Source: Dactylosporangium roseum
Lineage (GTDB): Bacteria > Actinomycetota > Actinomycetes > Mycobacteriales > Micromonosporaceae
DNA: 64,000 nucleotides
Assembly (NCBI RefSeq): GCF_025264685.1
Contig: NZ_CP073721.1
Coordinates: forward strand, 7,953,501 to 8,017,500
Reading direction: 5' to 3'
The notes beneath the pieces are model-generated. The model was not told where the DNA came from. It saw only the letters and a program-made list of their open reading frames with translations, and made no database searches. Each line of letters starts with the position of its first letter. Positions within the stretch are counted from its first letter, which is position 1. The translations under genes were made by a program, and so were the position numbers. Of this stretch, positions 44,203-52,380 are shown piece by piece.

Positions 44203-44514
44203 ATGGCAACCACGATCGAGGCCGTTCGGGCCGAGGCGCTCTTCGCCTCGACCCTGCAGTCGTCGGAGACGCCCGCGAGCGGTGAGATCCGCGCCGCGGT
44301 CGCGGTGACGCTGCGGCAGATCGGCATCCAGGGCTGCGCCGCGCGGGTCGCGAGCGAGTTCGGGGACCACCCGGAGACCGCCGTCGCGCGGATGGTGTGG
44401 GCGTTGGCGCAGATCCGGGCGACATACCCGGCCAAGGGCAGCAAGGCGATCCGGGCCATCCGGGCGATGCGCCGCCCGGGCGCCGTGATCCGCCCGCTCG
44501 CGTTGACCGCATAG
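44203..44514 (+). CDS. Conserved small helical protein
   Basis: GGAGG precedes the ATG by 8 bases. The 103-residue product is mostly helical (VRAEALFASTLQSSETPASGEIRAAVAVTLRQIGIQGCAARVASEFGDHPETAVARMVWAL), basic at the C-terminus and has one Cys. Proteins of this look are common in actinomycetes. I cannot assign a function. The next gene, also small and helical, follows by 48 bp. Confidence 0.75.
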   Translation: MATTIEAVRAEALFASTLQSSETPASGEIRAAVAVTLRQIGIQGCAARVASEFGDHPETAVARMVWALAQIRATYPAKGSKAIRAIRAMRRPGAVIRPLALTA

Positions 44515-44562
44515 TCGCCGCCGGCCGGTTTTCCGACCCGGCCGGTGGGGTAAGCGGCAGGC

Positions 44563-44838
44563 ATGCAGGAGTTGCATGTATCGCTCGATCCGGCCGAGCT
44601 CGACCCGGCGACGCAAAAGCTGCGGGAGCCCCTCGAAGCCCAGCTAAGCTCGGCGCTCCAGCGGGCGGCGGAGACGATCGAGCGTGACTACCACGGCGAG
44701 TCGGTCGCGGAGGTGAGCCGGCGGCTCCTGGACGTCGCCCGGTCGAGCCTCCACCCGGACATCGCCACAGGCTTCCAGCCCGACGAACGCGAACTGCGGC
44801 AGGCCGCGCAGGCGGTCGTCAACGCGGCGCGATCGTGA
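44563..44838 (+). CDS. Small helical hypothetical protein
   Basis: The 91-residue product (MQELHVSLDPAELDPATQKL to ELRQAAQAVVNAARS) is predicted to be all helix with acidic and basic heptads, suggesting a coiled coil. No domain is recognised. It follows a similar small gene and precedes another hypothetical on the same strand. Confidence 0.65.
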   Translation: MQELHVSLDPAELDPATQKLREPLEAQLSSALQRAAETIERDYHGESVAEVSRRLLDVARSSLHPDIATGFQPDERELRQAAQAVVNAARS

Positions 44839-44934
44839 GGGATTTTCCTCGAACACCCCGGGACTGCAACCTGCCCGCTCCACACTGAGGCCCAGTGAAC
44901 GACCGTCGGTGCCCGTACGTCCTGGGAGGTCAGC

Positions 44935-45654
44935 GTGGAGCGGCACAAACTCACGATCGACATGAACGACGCCACGATCGAGAAGCTGCGCGACCACCAC
45001 TTCGCGCTCTTCGGGCTCCACGCGGTCGCCACCTCGGCGAGCGGCGCCCCGACGATCTGGCTCTCCGTGCACTACCTCGAGCGCCGGCTCGAGGTGACGT
45101 GGCAGGAGACCTATTCGATGTACACCACCCGGCACGGGACGACGGCGCCGAACACGAGAATCGTGGCGACCCACAACTACCCGGCGCCGCTCGGCAGCGT
45201 GCTCACCGTCTCCGGCAACGACGGCGCCGGCATCGTGTCCCCCGGCGGGCCCGCCGGGCATCTGGAGATCGACAACACCGGGCGGACCGACCTCGGCGCG
45301 GGCCTCTGCGTGCACGACGCGCACGGCATGTACCAGCCCATCGGCATCTTCGACCTGATCGACGTCGACCTGTTCCAGCCGATCCCGAAGGTCGCGTTCT
45401 TCTTCTCGCCGATCCCGCACATGGCCGGGGAGATCACGACCAGGGCGCTCGGGCCCGGGGTCATGCTGGACTACTCGATGGCCCGGGACCACTCGCTGTC
45501 GATCGAATACGACCTGCACGACGGCTGGGCATGCGACAACCGGCCGTACGCGAAGCCGATCGACGCCAACGAGCCGCTCGGCCCGCTGTTGCTGCAGCGT
45601 TCCGCGGCGTTGCAGGCGCTGGCCATGCAGCGCCAGCGCAGCACCAGTCGCTAG
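44935..45654 (+). CDS. Conserved hypothetical beta-rich protein
   Basis: From a GTG with GGGAGG upstream, the 239-residue protein reads MERHKLTIDMNDATIEKLRDHHFALFGLHAVATSASGAPTIWLSVHYLERRLEVTWQETYSMYTT, then alternating strands to the C-terminus. Similar proteins of this opening occur in actinomycetes and pseudomonads without assigned function. The N-terminal half may bind a ligand or form a barrel. No catalytic motif is visible. Confidence 0.7.
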   Translation: MERHKLTIDMNDATIEKLRDHHFALFGLHAVATSASGAPTIWLSVHYLERRLEVTWQETYSMYTTRHGTTAPNTRIVATHNYPAPLGSVLTVSGNDGAGIVSPGGPAGHLEIDNTGRTDLGAGLCVHDAHGMYQPIGIFDLIDVDLFQPIPKVAFFFSPIPHMAGEITTRALGPGVMLDYSMARDHSLSIEYDLHDGWACDNRPYAKPIDANEPLGPLLLQRSAALQALAMQRQRSTSR

Positions 45655-46091
45655 TCGTTGCGGATGTACGTGACGGCGTGGGCCTCGGTCAGGTCCGGCG
45701 GCTCCCATCGATCGGCCGTCCGGGTGATCACCGAGTCGGGAACCGGGTGCGGGCGGGCCCGGTTCCGCCGTCTGAGCAGCTCCGGCGGGCGTAAGCCACG
45801 CACCGTGGACGATGTAGCGGTCCCGCGGGATCGGCCACAGCTCGTACGGCACGCCGGCGGCCCATGCCTTGAACGGGGCGAACTGCTTCTCCCGCGGGCC
45901 GCCGGTGAGGTAGTGGCCGCGGGACTGTAGCAGCAGCGTGCCGCCGGCATCGAAATTGATCGCGGTCTTGGTGCCGTCGAGCTTCTCCTCGACGACGAGG
46001 AACCGCCCCGCCAACTCGCCGAACGGGACCTGCGCCAGGCTGCGGCCGCGACCCCGGGCAGATGGGGCGTTCGGGGGAACTCGCGCAGCAT
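45651..46091 (-). pseudogene. RNA ligase-like gene, frameshifted and truncated
   Basis: ATG 46091 opens MLREFPRTPHLPG, then a frameshift is needed to read SLAQVPFGELAGRFLVVEEKLDGTKTAINF, which holds the KxDG nucleotidyl-lysine motif. LLLQSRGHYLTGGPREKQFAPFKAWAAG and RDRYIVHGAW follow. Downstream motifs are absent, and the frame passes into unrelated sequence ending YIRND. It is a broken ATP-dependent RNA ligase of the small bacterial type. Confidence 0.82.
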
Positions 46092-46259
46092 CCGCACGTT
46101 GTACGGGAGACAAATCCGTTGCCGACACGGGTTTTCTCGGGTGAGGGAAAGGGTGTTCCGGCTTCCGCGCGCCGACGCCGGTCGAAACGATCGGCATGAC
46201 ATCGTTTGGCCCGAATCACTTGCCCGGAACACACACCAGGGCAAATTTGGGAGGGTTGT

Positions 46260-47864
46260 GTGGAAAGAAAGTCCGTGAAGGGGCTGGTCCTCTTCACCGC
46301 GGCGGCCACGGTGCTGGCCGTGGCGCCGACGTCGAGCGCCCTGGCCGCACCCGCGGCGCCAGGGCAGCCCGAGGCCGGCGCCGCCGGCATCCCGTGGGGG
46401 CAGTGCGCGAGCCCCGGCCTGCAGCGGCGCGGCGCCGAGTGCGGCCTGCTGAGCGTTCCGCTCGACTACAGCAAGCCCAACGGCAAGAAGATCCAGATCG
46501 CGGTCTCGCGGATCAAGGCGAAGGTCGCGGCCAAGGACTACCAGGGCATCATGCTGGTCAATCCCGGTGGCCCCGGCGCCTCCGGCCTGACCTTGTCGGT
46601 GCTCGGCGAATTCGTGCCGAACGGTGCCGGCGAGGCGTACGACTGGATCGGCTTCGATCCGCGCGGCGTCGGCTCCAGCGTCCCGGCGCTCTCGTGCGAC
46701 CCGGACTACTTCAACGGGCCACGTCCCGAGTACATCCCCTGGAACCAGAACATCGAGAAGACCTGGCTGAACCGTTCGAAGGGCTACGCCAAGGACTGTG
46801 GCACGGCGGGCGGTAACCTGCTCGACCACATGACGACGGTCGACTCGGTCAACGACATGGAGTCGATCCGCAAGGCACTGGGCGCCAAGCAGATCAACTT
46901 CTACGGCTTCTCGTACGGCACCTACCTCGGCCAGGTGTACGGCACGCTGCACCCGGACAAGGTCCGGCGCATGGTCCTCGACGGCAACGTCGACGTGCGC
47001 AAGGTGTGGTACCAGGCCAACCTCGACCAGGACGTGAACTTCGAGCGTAACGTCAAGATCTGGTTCGACTGGCTGGCGAAGTACGACAGCGTCTACCACC
47101 TCGGCAAGACCGGCAAGCAGGTCGAGCTGCGCTGGTACGCGGAGCAGAACAAGCTGCGCGCCAAGCCCGCCGGCGGCGTGGTCGGTCCGGACGAGTGGAC
47201 CGACATCTTCCTGTACTCCGGCTACTACCAGTCGACGTGGCTCGAGTTGGCCGACGCCTTCGCGGGCTGGGCCAACGACGGCAACACCGACGTCATCGTC
47301 GCGGCCTACGAGGACTACATCGGCCCCGGCGACGACAACGGCTACGCGGTGTACAACGCGGTGCAGTGCACCGACGTGCAGTGGCCGCAGAGCTGGAACC
47401 AGTGGGAGCGCGACAACTGGCGCACCTTCCTGAAGGCCCCGTTCATGACCTGGGACAACGCCTGGTACAACGCGCCGTGCCTCTACTGGCCGGCGAAGGC
47501 GTCGAAGCCGGTCAAGGTCGACGGCTCGAAGGTCAAGAGCGTCCTGTTCGTCGGCACCACCCTCGACGCGGCGACGCCGTGGGAGGGCAGCCTCGAGGCC
47601 CGCCGCCGCTTCCCGAACGGCAGCCTCATCGCCGAGGTCGGGCAGACCACGCACGCCAACTCGCTCAACGGCAACGCGTGCGTCGACGACGCCATCGCCG
47701 ACTACCTCGCGACCGGCAAGCTACCGGCCCGCAAGAACGGCGACCGGCCCGACCTGTCGTGTGACGCCCTGCCGCAGCCCGACCCGACGGCGGCCTCCGC
47801 CCAGGCGAAGGCGCTGCGCGCGGACAGCCTCACTCGCGAGCCCCTGTACCCGGTCCACCACTGA
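46260..47864 (+). CDS. Secreted alpha/beta-hydrolase, tripeptidyl-aminopeptidase-like
   Basis: GGGAGGG precedes the GTG at 46260. The 534-residue precursor has a signal peptide (KSVKGLVLFTAAATVLAVAPTSSALA). The hydrolase core includes GIMLVNPGGPGASG (oxyanion), Ser218 in YGFSYGTYLG, Asp in GTTLDAATPW and His in QTTHANSL. A C-terminal TAP-like domain follows, as in Streptomyces SlpD/SlpE and Tap. It removes tripeptides from secreted proteins. A strong hairpin ends the unit. Confidence 0.92.
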   Translation: MERKSVKGLVLFTAAATVLAVAPTSSALAAPAAPGQPEAGAAGIPWGQCASPGLQRRGAECGLLSVPLDYSKPNGKKIQIAVSRIKAKVAAKDYQGIMLVNPGGPGASGLTLSVLGEFVPNGAGEAYDWIGFDPRGVGSSVPALSCDPDYFNGPRPEYIPWNQNIEKTWLNRSKGYAKDCGTAGGNLLDHMTTVDSVNDMESIRKALGAKQINFYGFSYGTYLGQVYGTLHPDKVRRMVLDGNVDVRKVWYQANLDQDVNFERNVKIWFDWLAKYDSVYHLGKTGKQVELRWYAEQNKLRAKPAGGVVGPDEWTDIFLYSGYYQSTWLELADAFAGWANDGNTDVIVAAYEDYIGPGDDNGYAVYNAVQCTDVQWPQSWNQWERDNWRTFLKAPFMTWDNAWYNAPCLYWPAKASKPVKVDGSKVKSVLFVGTTLDAATPWEGSLEARRRFPNGSLIAEVGQTTHANSLNGNACVDDAIADYLATGKLPARKNGDRPDLSCDALPQPDPTAASAQAKALRADSLTREPLYPVHH

Positions 47865-47874
47865 CCACCCGCCA

Positions 47875-47910
47875 GGAAGGGGGCGCCCGCACTGACGGGC
47901 GCCCCCTTCC
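47875..47910. terminator. 15-bp GC-rich hairpin terminator
   Basis: GGAAGGGGGCGCCCG pairs perfectly with CGGGCGCCCCCTTCC across a 6-base loop, 10 bases after the tripeptidyl-peptidase stop. It is followed by CTTT. Confidence 0.92.
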
Positions 47911-47915
47911 CTTTG

Positions 47916-47995
47916 GCGTTGATCATGCAGTCGTGGTGCCTCGACACTCCGCTTTTGTCCGAGTTTGTCAGGCACCACAAGTGCATGATCAACGC
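47916..47995. repeat. 80-bp imperfect palindrome (REP/MITE-like)
   Basis: Two 26-bp arms (47916-47941 and 47970-47995) match as inverted repeats at 24 positions. They share GCGTTGATCATGCA at the outer ends and GTGGTGCCT inside. The 28-bp centre is T-rich with weaker pairing. It lies between convergent genes immediately after the terminator. It has no coding capacity and looks like a mobile palindromic repeat. Confidence 0.85.
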
Positions 47996-48010
47996 TAGAA
48001 ACGAGGGCGG

Positions 48011-49063
48011 CTACTGCTGGACGATGAACTCCACGCGGCGGTTGATCGCGTTCGCGGGGTCGTCGGTGCCGGGGACCTTCGGGCGGCTCTCGCCGAAGCC
48101 CTTCGACGTCAGCCGGTCCGGCGCGATGCCCAGCGACACCAGTGTTTCCAGCACCGTCTTGGCGCGGGCCTCGCTCAGCACCTGGTTATGGTCGGGCGTG
48201 CCGCGGAGGTCGGTGTGCCCCTCGATGCTCACCCGGACCGCCGGGTTCGCCTTGAGGATCGAGGCGACGTTGGCCACTACGGCCTGCCCCTGCTGGGTCA
48301 GCGTCGCGCTGTTGTTCTCGAACTCCACGGTCGGCAGTGCGCCGAGCTGGGTCTGCACCTGCTCCGGCGCGGCGGCCGCGCCGACGACGAGCTCGTTCCT
48401 CACCGTGCCGGCCACCGCCTTCGCCGCGACCTCAGCCTTGTCCTTGACCTCCTGCGACACGACGGTCCCGGTCAGCGTGACCGTGCCGCCGGTCGCATCG
48501 ATCACGCCGGCCTTGGTGTCCTTGCCGAGCGCGGCCACCACGGGGCCGAGGCCGGCCAGGTCGGCGCCGCCGGCCGTACGCTTGGCGTCGACCGTGATCT
48601 CGTCCAGCACGTTTTCCGCGCCGAACGCCGTCTTGGCCGCGTCGACCAGCGCCGCGTGAGCCGCGTCCGTGGGCACGGCACCGGTCAGCACGACCTTCCC
48701 GGCGTCGACGAGCAGCTTGACGGCGGCCGGCTGTGGCGGGACCGCAGCCTTCGGCGGCGCCTCGACCCGCACGACGCGGACGCCGTCGAGGTCCAGCGTG
48801 ATCCTCTTCGCCTGGTCGACCTGGTCGGCGGACTCGACGTTGACCGTGCCGTCCCGCCCGACGAACCGCACGTCGGCATCGATCCCGGCATTGGACAGCG
48901 CGACCTTGGTGCGATCGGTGAGATCGCCTTCGATGTTGTGCCGATGCGGTACCTCGAACGCGTAGACGAGCGCCGCCAGCCCGACGATCCCGACCCCGAT
49001 CGGGACCAGCGGGTTCCGCCGCCGGACCTCCCAGCGGACGCTCCTGGTCCGGGTCGCCATCAC
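48011..49063 (-). CDS. OmpA-family protein with BON-like domains
   Basis: The GTG at 49063 overlaps the stop of the upstream gene. The 350-residue protein has an N-terminal membrane anchor (LVPIGVGIVGLAALVYAF). Two or three BON-like repeats follow (DLTDRTKVALSNAGIDADVRFVGRDGTVNVE; KLLVDAGKVVLTGAVPTDAAHAALVDAA). The C-terminal OmpA peptidoglycan-binding domain includes VRVSIEGHTDLRGTPDHNQVLSEARAKTVLE and NRRVEFI. This matches mycobacterial ArfA-type proteins. It probably links membrane and peptidoglycan. Confidence 0.9.
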   Translation of the reverse strand: MMATRTRSVRWEVRRRNPLVPIGVGIVGLAALVYAFEVPHRHNIEGDLTDRTKVALSNAGIDADVRFVGRDGTVNVESADQVDQAKRITLDLDGVRVVRVEAPPKAAVPPQPAAVKLLVDAGKVVLTGAVPTDAAHAALVDAAKTAFGAENVLDEITVDAKRTAGGADLAGLGPVVAALGKDTKAGVIDATGGTVTLTGTVVSQEVKDKAEVAAKAVAGTVRNELVVGAAAAPEQVQTQLGALPTVEFENNSATLTQQGQAVVANVASILKANPAVRVSIEGHTDLRGTPDHNQVLSEARAKTVLETLVSLGIAPDRLTSKGFGESRPKVPGTDDPANAINRRVEFIVQQ

Positions 49064-50250
49064 GCCCGCCCGGTGTCACGCCCGGCGACGAGCCGCCGGG
49101 TAAGGTCGGCGAATCCGTTCTCGTCGCCCTCCGCGAGCAGCTTCGCCTGACGGGCCCAGGTGACGAGGCTCGGCGCGAACCGCAGGTTGGCAGCCTCGAG
49201 GGCGGCGCGCAGGGTGTCGACGTCGGCCGCGGCGAGCTGGGCGTACGTGCGGATCCCCGAAGCGATCAGCGCGGCGGACATCTTGGGCCCGATGCCTTCG
49301 ATCCGCTTGAGGTCGTCGGCCGGGGTGTCGTCGGCAGCGGCGGCCTGCGCCGGTACCACGGCGACAGGCTGCGGCTCAGGATCCGGCGCGGGCTCCGGCT
49401 CCGGCTCAGGCTCCGGCGCGGGCTCGGGCTCCGGCGCGGGCTCGGGCTTCGGCTCAGGCTGCGGAGCGGCTGCCTCGGCGGGGGCCGGGGAGGCGTCGAC
49501 CGGCACTTCTACCGCGACATCCATCGCCGCATCGGCTGCTGCATCAGCCGGGGCATCGGCAGACGTCTCGGACAGAGCATCGACGGACGTCTCGGCCGGG
49601 GCATCCACCGGCGTCGCTTCCGGGGTAGGGTCGGCCATCGGCTCGGTCGCCGTGGGAGCCTTGGTTGCCTTCGCTGTGACCTCACGGCCGGCGATCAGGC
49701 GGCCGGTGAGCTCCAGGAAGCCTTGCTCGTCGCCGTCGGCCAGCAGGCGCGCCTGGCGGCCCCACGTCGACAGGCTCGGCGCGAACCGCAGGTTGGCCTC
49801 GGCGAGCGCGTCCTCGACGGTGCTGCGGTCGGCGTCGGCCAGCGCGGCATACGTCGCGATGCCCGCCGCCCGCAACGCCGCCGCGATCTTCGGGCCGATG
49901 CCCTCGATCCGCTCCAGGTCGTCGGGCTCGGAGGCGGTGGCGAACGCGGATTCGACCTCGGCCACCAGCGCATCGTCCACAATGGTGGGAGTCGGCTCAG
50001 CCGCCGCCCGCTCCGCGACCGGCTCGGGTTGCAGGACCGGCTCGGGCCCGGCCGCGACCGGCTCGGGAACCGCTGCCGGATCGGGGGCCGGATCGGCCGG
50101 CGGCGGCGCCGTGAGGGGAACGGCGTCCGTGGTGGACGCATCCGACCGTACGCGGCGGAGCTGCCGGCCCCACCACAGATAGCCGACGAGAAGGCCGAGC
50201 AGGAACGCCAGCGCGATGAGCAGGAGTGACTGGTTGGTGAACCAGACCAC
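49060..50250 (-). CDS. Membrane-anchored protein with two helix-hairpin-helix domains
   Basis: The GTG at 50250 follows GGAGG. The 396-residue protein starts with a span (NQSLLLIALAFLLGLLVGYLWWG) and a Pro/Glu-rich linker. A first HhH domain (DLERIEGIGPKIAAALRAAGIATYAALADADRSTVEDAL) leads to LRFAPSLSTWGRQARLLADGDEQGF. A long repetitive Pro/Glu/Asp/Ala linker with PEPEPxPEP units precedes a second, nearly identical HhH unit (DLKRIEGIGPKMSAALIASGIRTYAQLAAADVD to TWARQAKLLAEGDENGF). Such 50S L21/DUF4332-like HhH units may bind nucleic acid or protein. It is coupled to the OmpA/BON gene. Confidence 0.88.
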   Translation of the reverse strand: MVWFTNQSLLLIALAFLLGLLVGYLWWGRQLRRVRSDASTTDAVPLTAPPPADPAPDPAAVPEPVAAGPEPVLQPEPVAERAAAEPTPTIVDDALVAEVESAFATASEPDDLERIEGIGPKIAAALRAAGIATYAALADADRSTVEDALAEANLRFAPSLSTWGRQARLLADGDEQGFLELTGRLIAGREVTAKATKAPTATEPMADPTPEATPVDAPAETSVDALSETSADAPADAAADAAMDVAVEVPVDASPAPAEAAAPQPEPKPEPAPEPEPAPEPEPEPEPAPDPEPQPVAVVPAQAAAADDTPADDLKRIEGIGPKMSAALIASGIRTYAQLAAADVDTLRAALEAANLRFAPSLVTWARQAKLLAEGDENGFADLTRRLVAGRDTGRA

Positions 50251-50517
50251 GACGGGCCTCCGAGGGGGACGTGACCGACGCGTGAAGAGGGAGTTCGCGG
50301 GGCAGCCTTCCACACCTCGATGCCGAGCAACAGAGCCGCGAAGACGACCTGTGCCTGCCGGTTCCGGCGGTCTGTCGCCAACGCTCCCGGCCCATGGCGG
50401 CATTTCCGCAGATAGAACGCATTTGCCGGAGGTACGGCACATGAGGTACCGAAGAAGGCACCAGACTGCCGGTGGAGGCTTGGTGCTGAAGCTCACGACT
50501 ATCGGAGGCGACTGAGC

Positions 50518-51630
50518 ATGGGGAAGACGACGCGAGTGCTCGCCGTGGCGGCAGTGGCGGCTGCGGCCGCCGGTGTCGCGTGGGCTCTGCGTGACCTGCC
50601 GGCGCAGCTAGGTGCGGTGCCGGCAGGCGGGCGGGCCGAGCGGATGCGCCGGTCGCCGCAGTTCGGCGAGGGCCGGTTCCGCAACTCGGTGCCGGCGGAC
50701 ATCGTCCCGCCGCACGCGATGCGCAACGCCTTCGTCGAGCTGCTGACCGGCAAGGAGCCGCGCCGGCCGGCGGGGACGATCCCGGTGGTGCGCCCCGATC
50801 TGGGCGGCAAGCTGGCCCCCGACTGGCTGCACGTGACGTGGCTCGGCCACTCGACCGCGCTGGTCGAGATCGAAGGTGTGCGGGTCCTGTTCGACCCGGT
50901 GTGGAGCGACCGCTGCTCACCGACGTGGTTCCTCGGGCCGAAGCGGATGCACCCGATGCCGCTGCCGATCGACGAGCTGCCGCGTATCGACGCGGTGGTG
51001 ATCTCGCACGACCACTACGACCACCTCGACCTGGCGAGCATCCGGGCGCTGCTGCGCACTCAACAGGCGCCGTTCCTCGTGCCACTGGGTGTCGGTGCGC
51101 ATCTGGAGCGCTGGGGCGTGCCGCGGGAGCGGCTGGTCGAGCTAGACTGGGACGAGCAGGCGATGATCAAGGACGTGCGGCTCACGGCGACGGCGGCGCG
51201 GCACTTCTCGGGGCGGCGGTTCGCCCGTGACGGCACGCTGTGGGCGTCCTGGGTGGTCAAGGGTGCACGGCGCAGCGTGTTCTACACCGGCGACTCGGGC
51301 TACTTCGACGGCTACAAGGAGATCGGCGCGCAGCACGGGCCGTTCGACGTCTCGCTGATCCAGGTCGGCGCGTACAACGACGCGTGGCCGGACATCCACA
51401 TGAAGCCGGAGGATGGCGCGAGCGCACACCTCGACGTCCAGGCCGGGGTGCTTATCCCGCTGCACTGGTGCACGTTCAACCTGGCGCTCCACGCGTGGTC
51501 GGAGCCGGTCGAGCGGTTGCTGGAGGAGTCGGCGGCCCGTGACGTCACGCTGGTCGTGCCCCGCCCGGGTGACCGGATCGACATCGACGTGTTGCCAGCG
51601 GTTGAACCGTGGTGGCGCTCTATTGCCTGA
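50518..51630 (+). CDS. Metallo-beta-lactamase-fold hydrolase (NAPE-PLD/UlaG-like)
   Basis: The 370-residue product has an N-terminal hydrophobic segment (VLAVAAVAAAAAGVAWAL), perhaps a membrane anchor. The MBL fold contains WLGHSTALVEIEGVRVLFDPVWSDR, the metal motif SHDHYDHLD, and later metal ligands in AARHFSGR, YTGDSGYFDG and LIPLHWCTF. This is the subgroup that includes N-acyl-phosphatidylethanolamine phospholipase D-like enzymes, so a lipid phosphodiester is a possible substrate. A 17-bp hairpin follows. Confidence 0.88.
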   Translation: MGKTTRVLAVAAVAAAAAGVAWALRDLPAQLGAVPAGGRAERMRRSPQFGEGRFRNSVPADIVPPHAMRNAFVELLTGKEPRRPAGTIPVVRPDLGGKLAPDWLHVTWLGHSTALVEIEGVRVLFDPVWSDRCSPTWFLGPKRMHPMPLPIDELPRIDAVVISHDHYDHLDLASIRALLRTQQAPFLVPLGVGAHLERWGVPRERLVELDWDEQAMIKDVRLTATAARHFSGRRFARDGTLWASWVVKGARRSVFYTGDSGYFDGYKEIGAQHGPFDVSLIQVGAYNDAWPDIHMKPEDGASAHLDVQAGVLIPLHWCTFNLALHAWSEPVERLLEESAARDVTLVVPRPGDRIDIDVLPAVEPWWRSIA

Positions 51631-51690
51631 GCATGAAATGAGCAGGTCAGGGACACGTGTCCCGGCGCAGTGGGCCGGCGCGCGTGAATG

Positions 51691-51730
51691 ACAGTGTGGG
51701 AGGCAGGTCACCGCCTGCCTCCCACACTGT
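51691..51730. terminator. 17-bp perfect hairpin between convergent genes
   Basis: ACAGTGTGGGAGGCAGG and its exact complement flank a 6-base loop. It lies between the stops at 51630 (plus) and 51778 (minus) and serves both. Confidence 0.93.
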
Positions 51731-51777
51731 GGTCTTCCCTCAGCGAAAATCGATCGTGGAATTGATCGCCGTGCCGC

Positions 51778-52380
51778 TCAGCGCGGATCGCGCCACATCG
51801 GCCACATCGCCGGGTCCGGCCCGCCGTCGGGCAGACCGAACGGCGCGTCCAGGTCGGTGTAGCCGTGCCGCAGGTAGAGGGCCCGGGAGCCGGGGCTGCT
51901 CGCCTCGAGGTATCCCGGGACACCCTGCCGGTCGAGGTGGGCGTGGTGCTCGTCGAGGAGCCGCGCGCCCAGGCCCGCCCCCTGATGCCGCGGGCCGACC
52001 GCCAGCAGCGCCAGGTGATCGTGCGGCGCATGGAGCGGGTGCGCCTTGTGCATCGCCTCGTCGAGCTGCTGGAACCTCGGCGTGTGCACGCCGCAGGCGG
52101 CCAGCAGCCGCTCGTCGTAGTCGGGGATGTCCGGCACACCTTCCGGGGCGCCGGTGTACCAGACCGCGACCGCGGTGTGGTCGTCGGTCGTGTACACCAC
52201 GCCGTGCTCCACGCCGTGCCGGACGAGGATCTCGAAGTCGTCCTCCAGGATGCGACGCCGCTCCGCCGGGTTCGGCACCAGCCACTGGCAGACCGGAAGC
52301 GGTTCAAACGCCTCGGCGACCAGTTCGGCCAACACCCGTACCTCCGGCAGCGTCGCCCGGCGGATCGGCGTTCCCGTCAT
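51778..52380 (-). CDS. GNAT-family N-acetyltransferase
   Basis: The 200-residue protein has the acetyl-CoA pocket motif LLAVGPRHQGAGLGARLLDEH (QxxGxG/A) and the following YLEASSPGSRALYLRHGY. The N-terminal half (EAFEPLPVCQWLVPNPAERRRILEDDFEILVRHG) is usual for the actinobacterial group acting on small molecules. Its start overlaps the stop of the APC permease gene, so it may modify an amine imported by that permease (inference). Confidence 0.88.
   Translation of the reverse strand: MTGTPIRRATLPEVRVLAELVAEAFEPLPVCQWLVPNPAERRRILEDDFEILVRHGVEHGVVYTTDDHTAVAVWYTGAPEGVPDIPDYDERLLAACGVHTPRFQQLDEAMHKAHPLHAPHDHLALLAVGPRHQGAGLGARLLDEHHAHLDRQGVPGYLEASSPGSRALYLRHGYTDLDAPFGLPDGGPDPAMWPMWRDPR

Noticed and set aside
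45654..47654. 667-codon minus-strand frame over the tripeptidyl-peptidase gene
   Set aside because: Most of it is antisense to a convincing secreted hydrolase. Only the 3' end overlaps the RNA ligase remnant.
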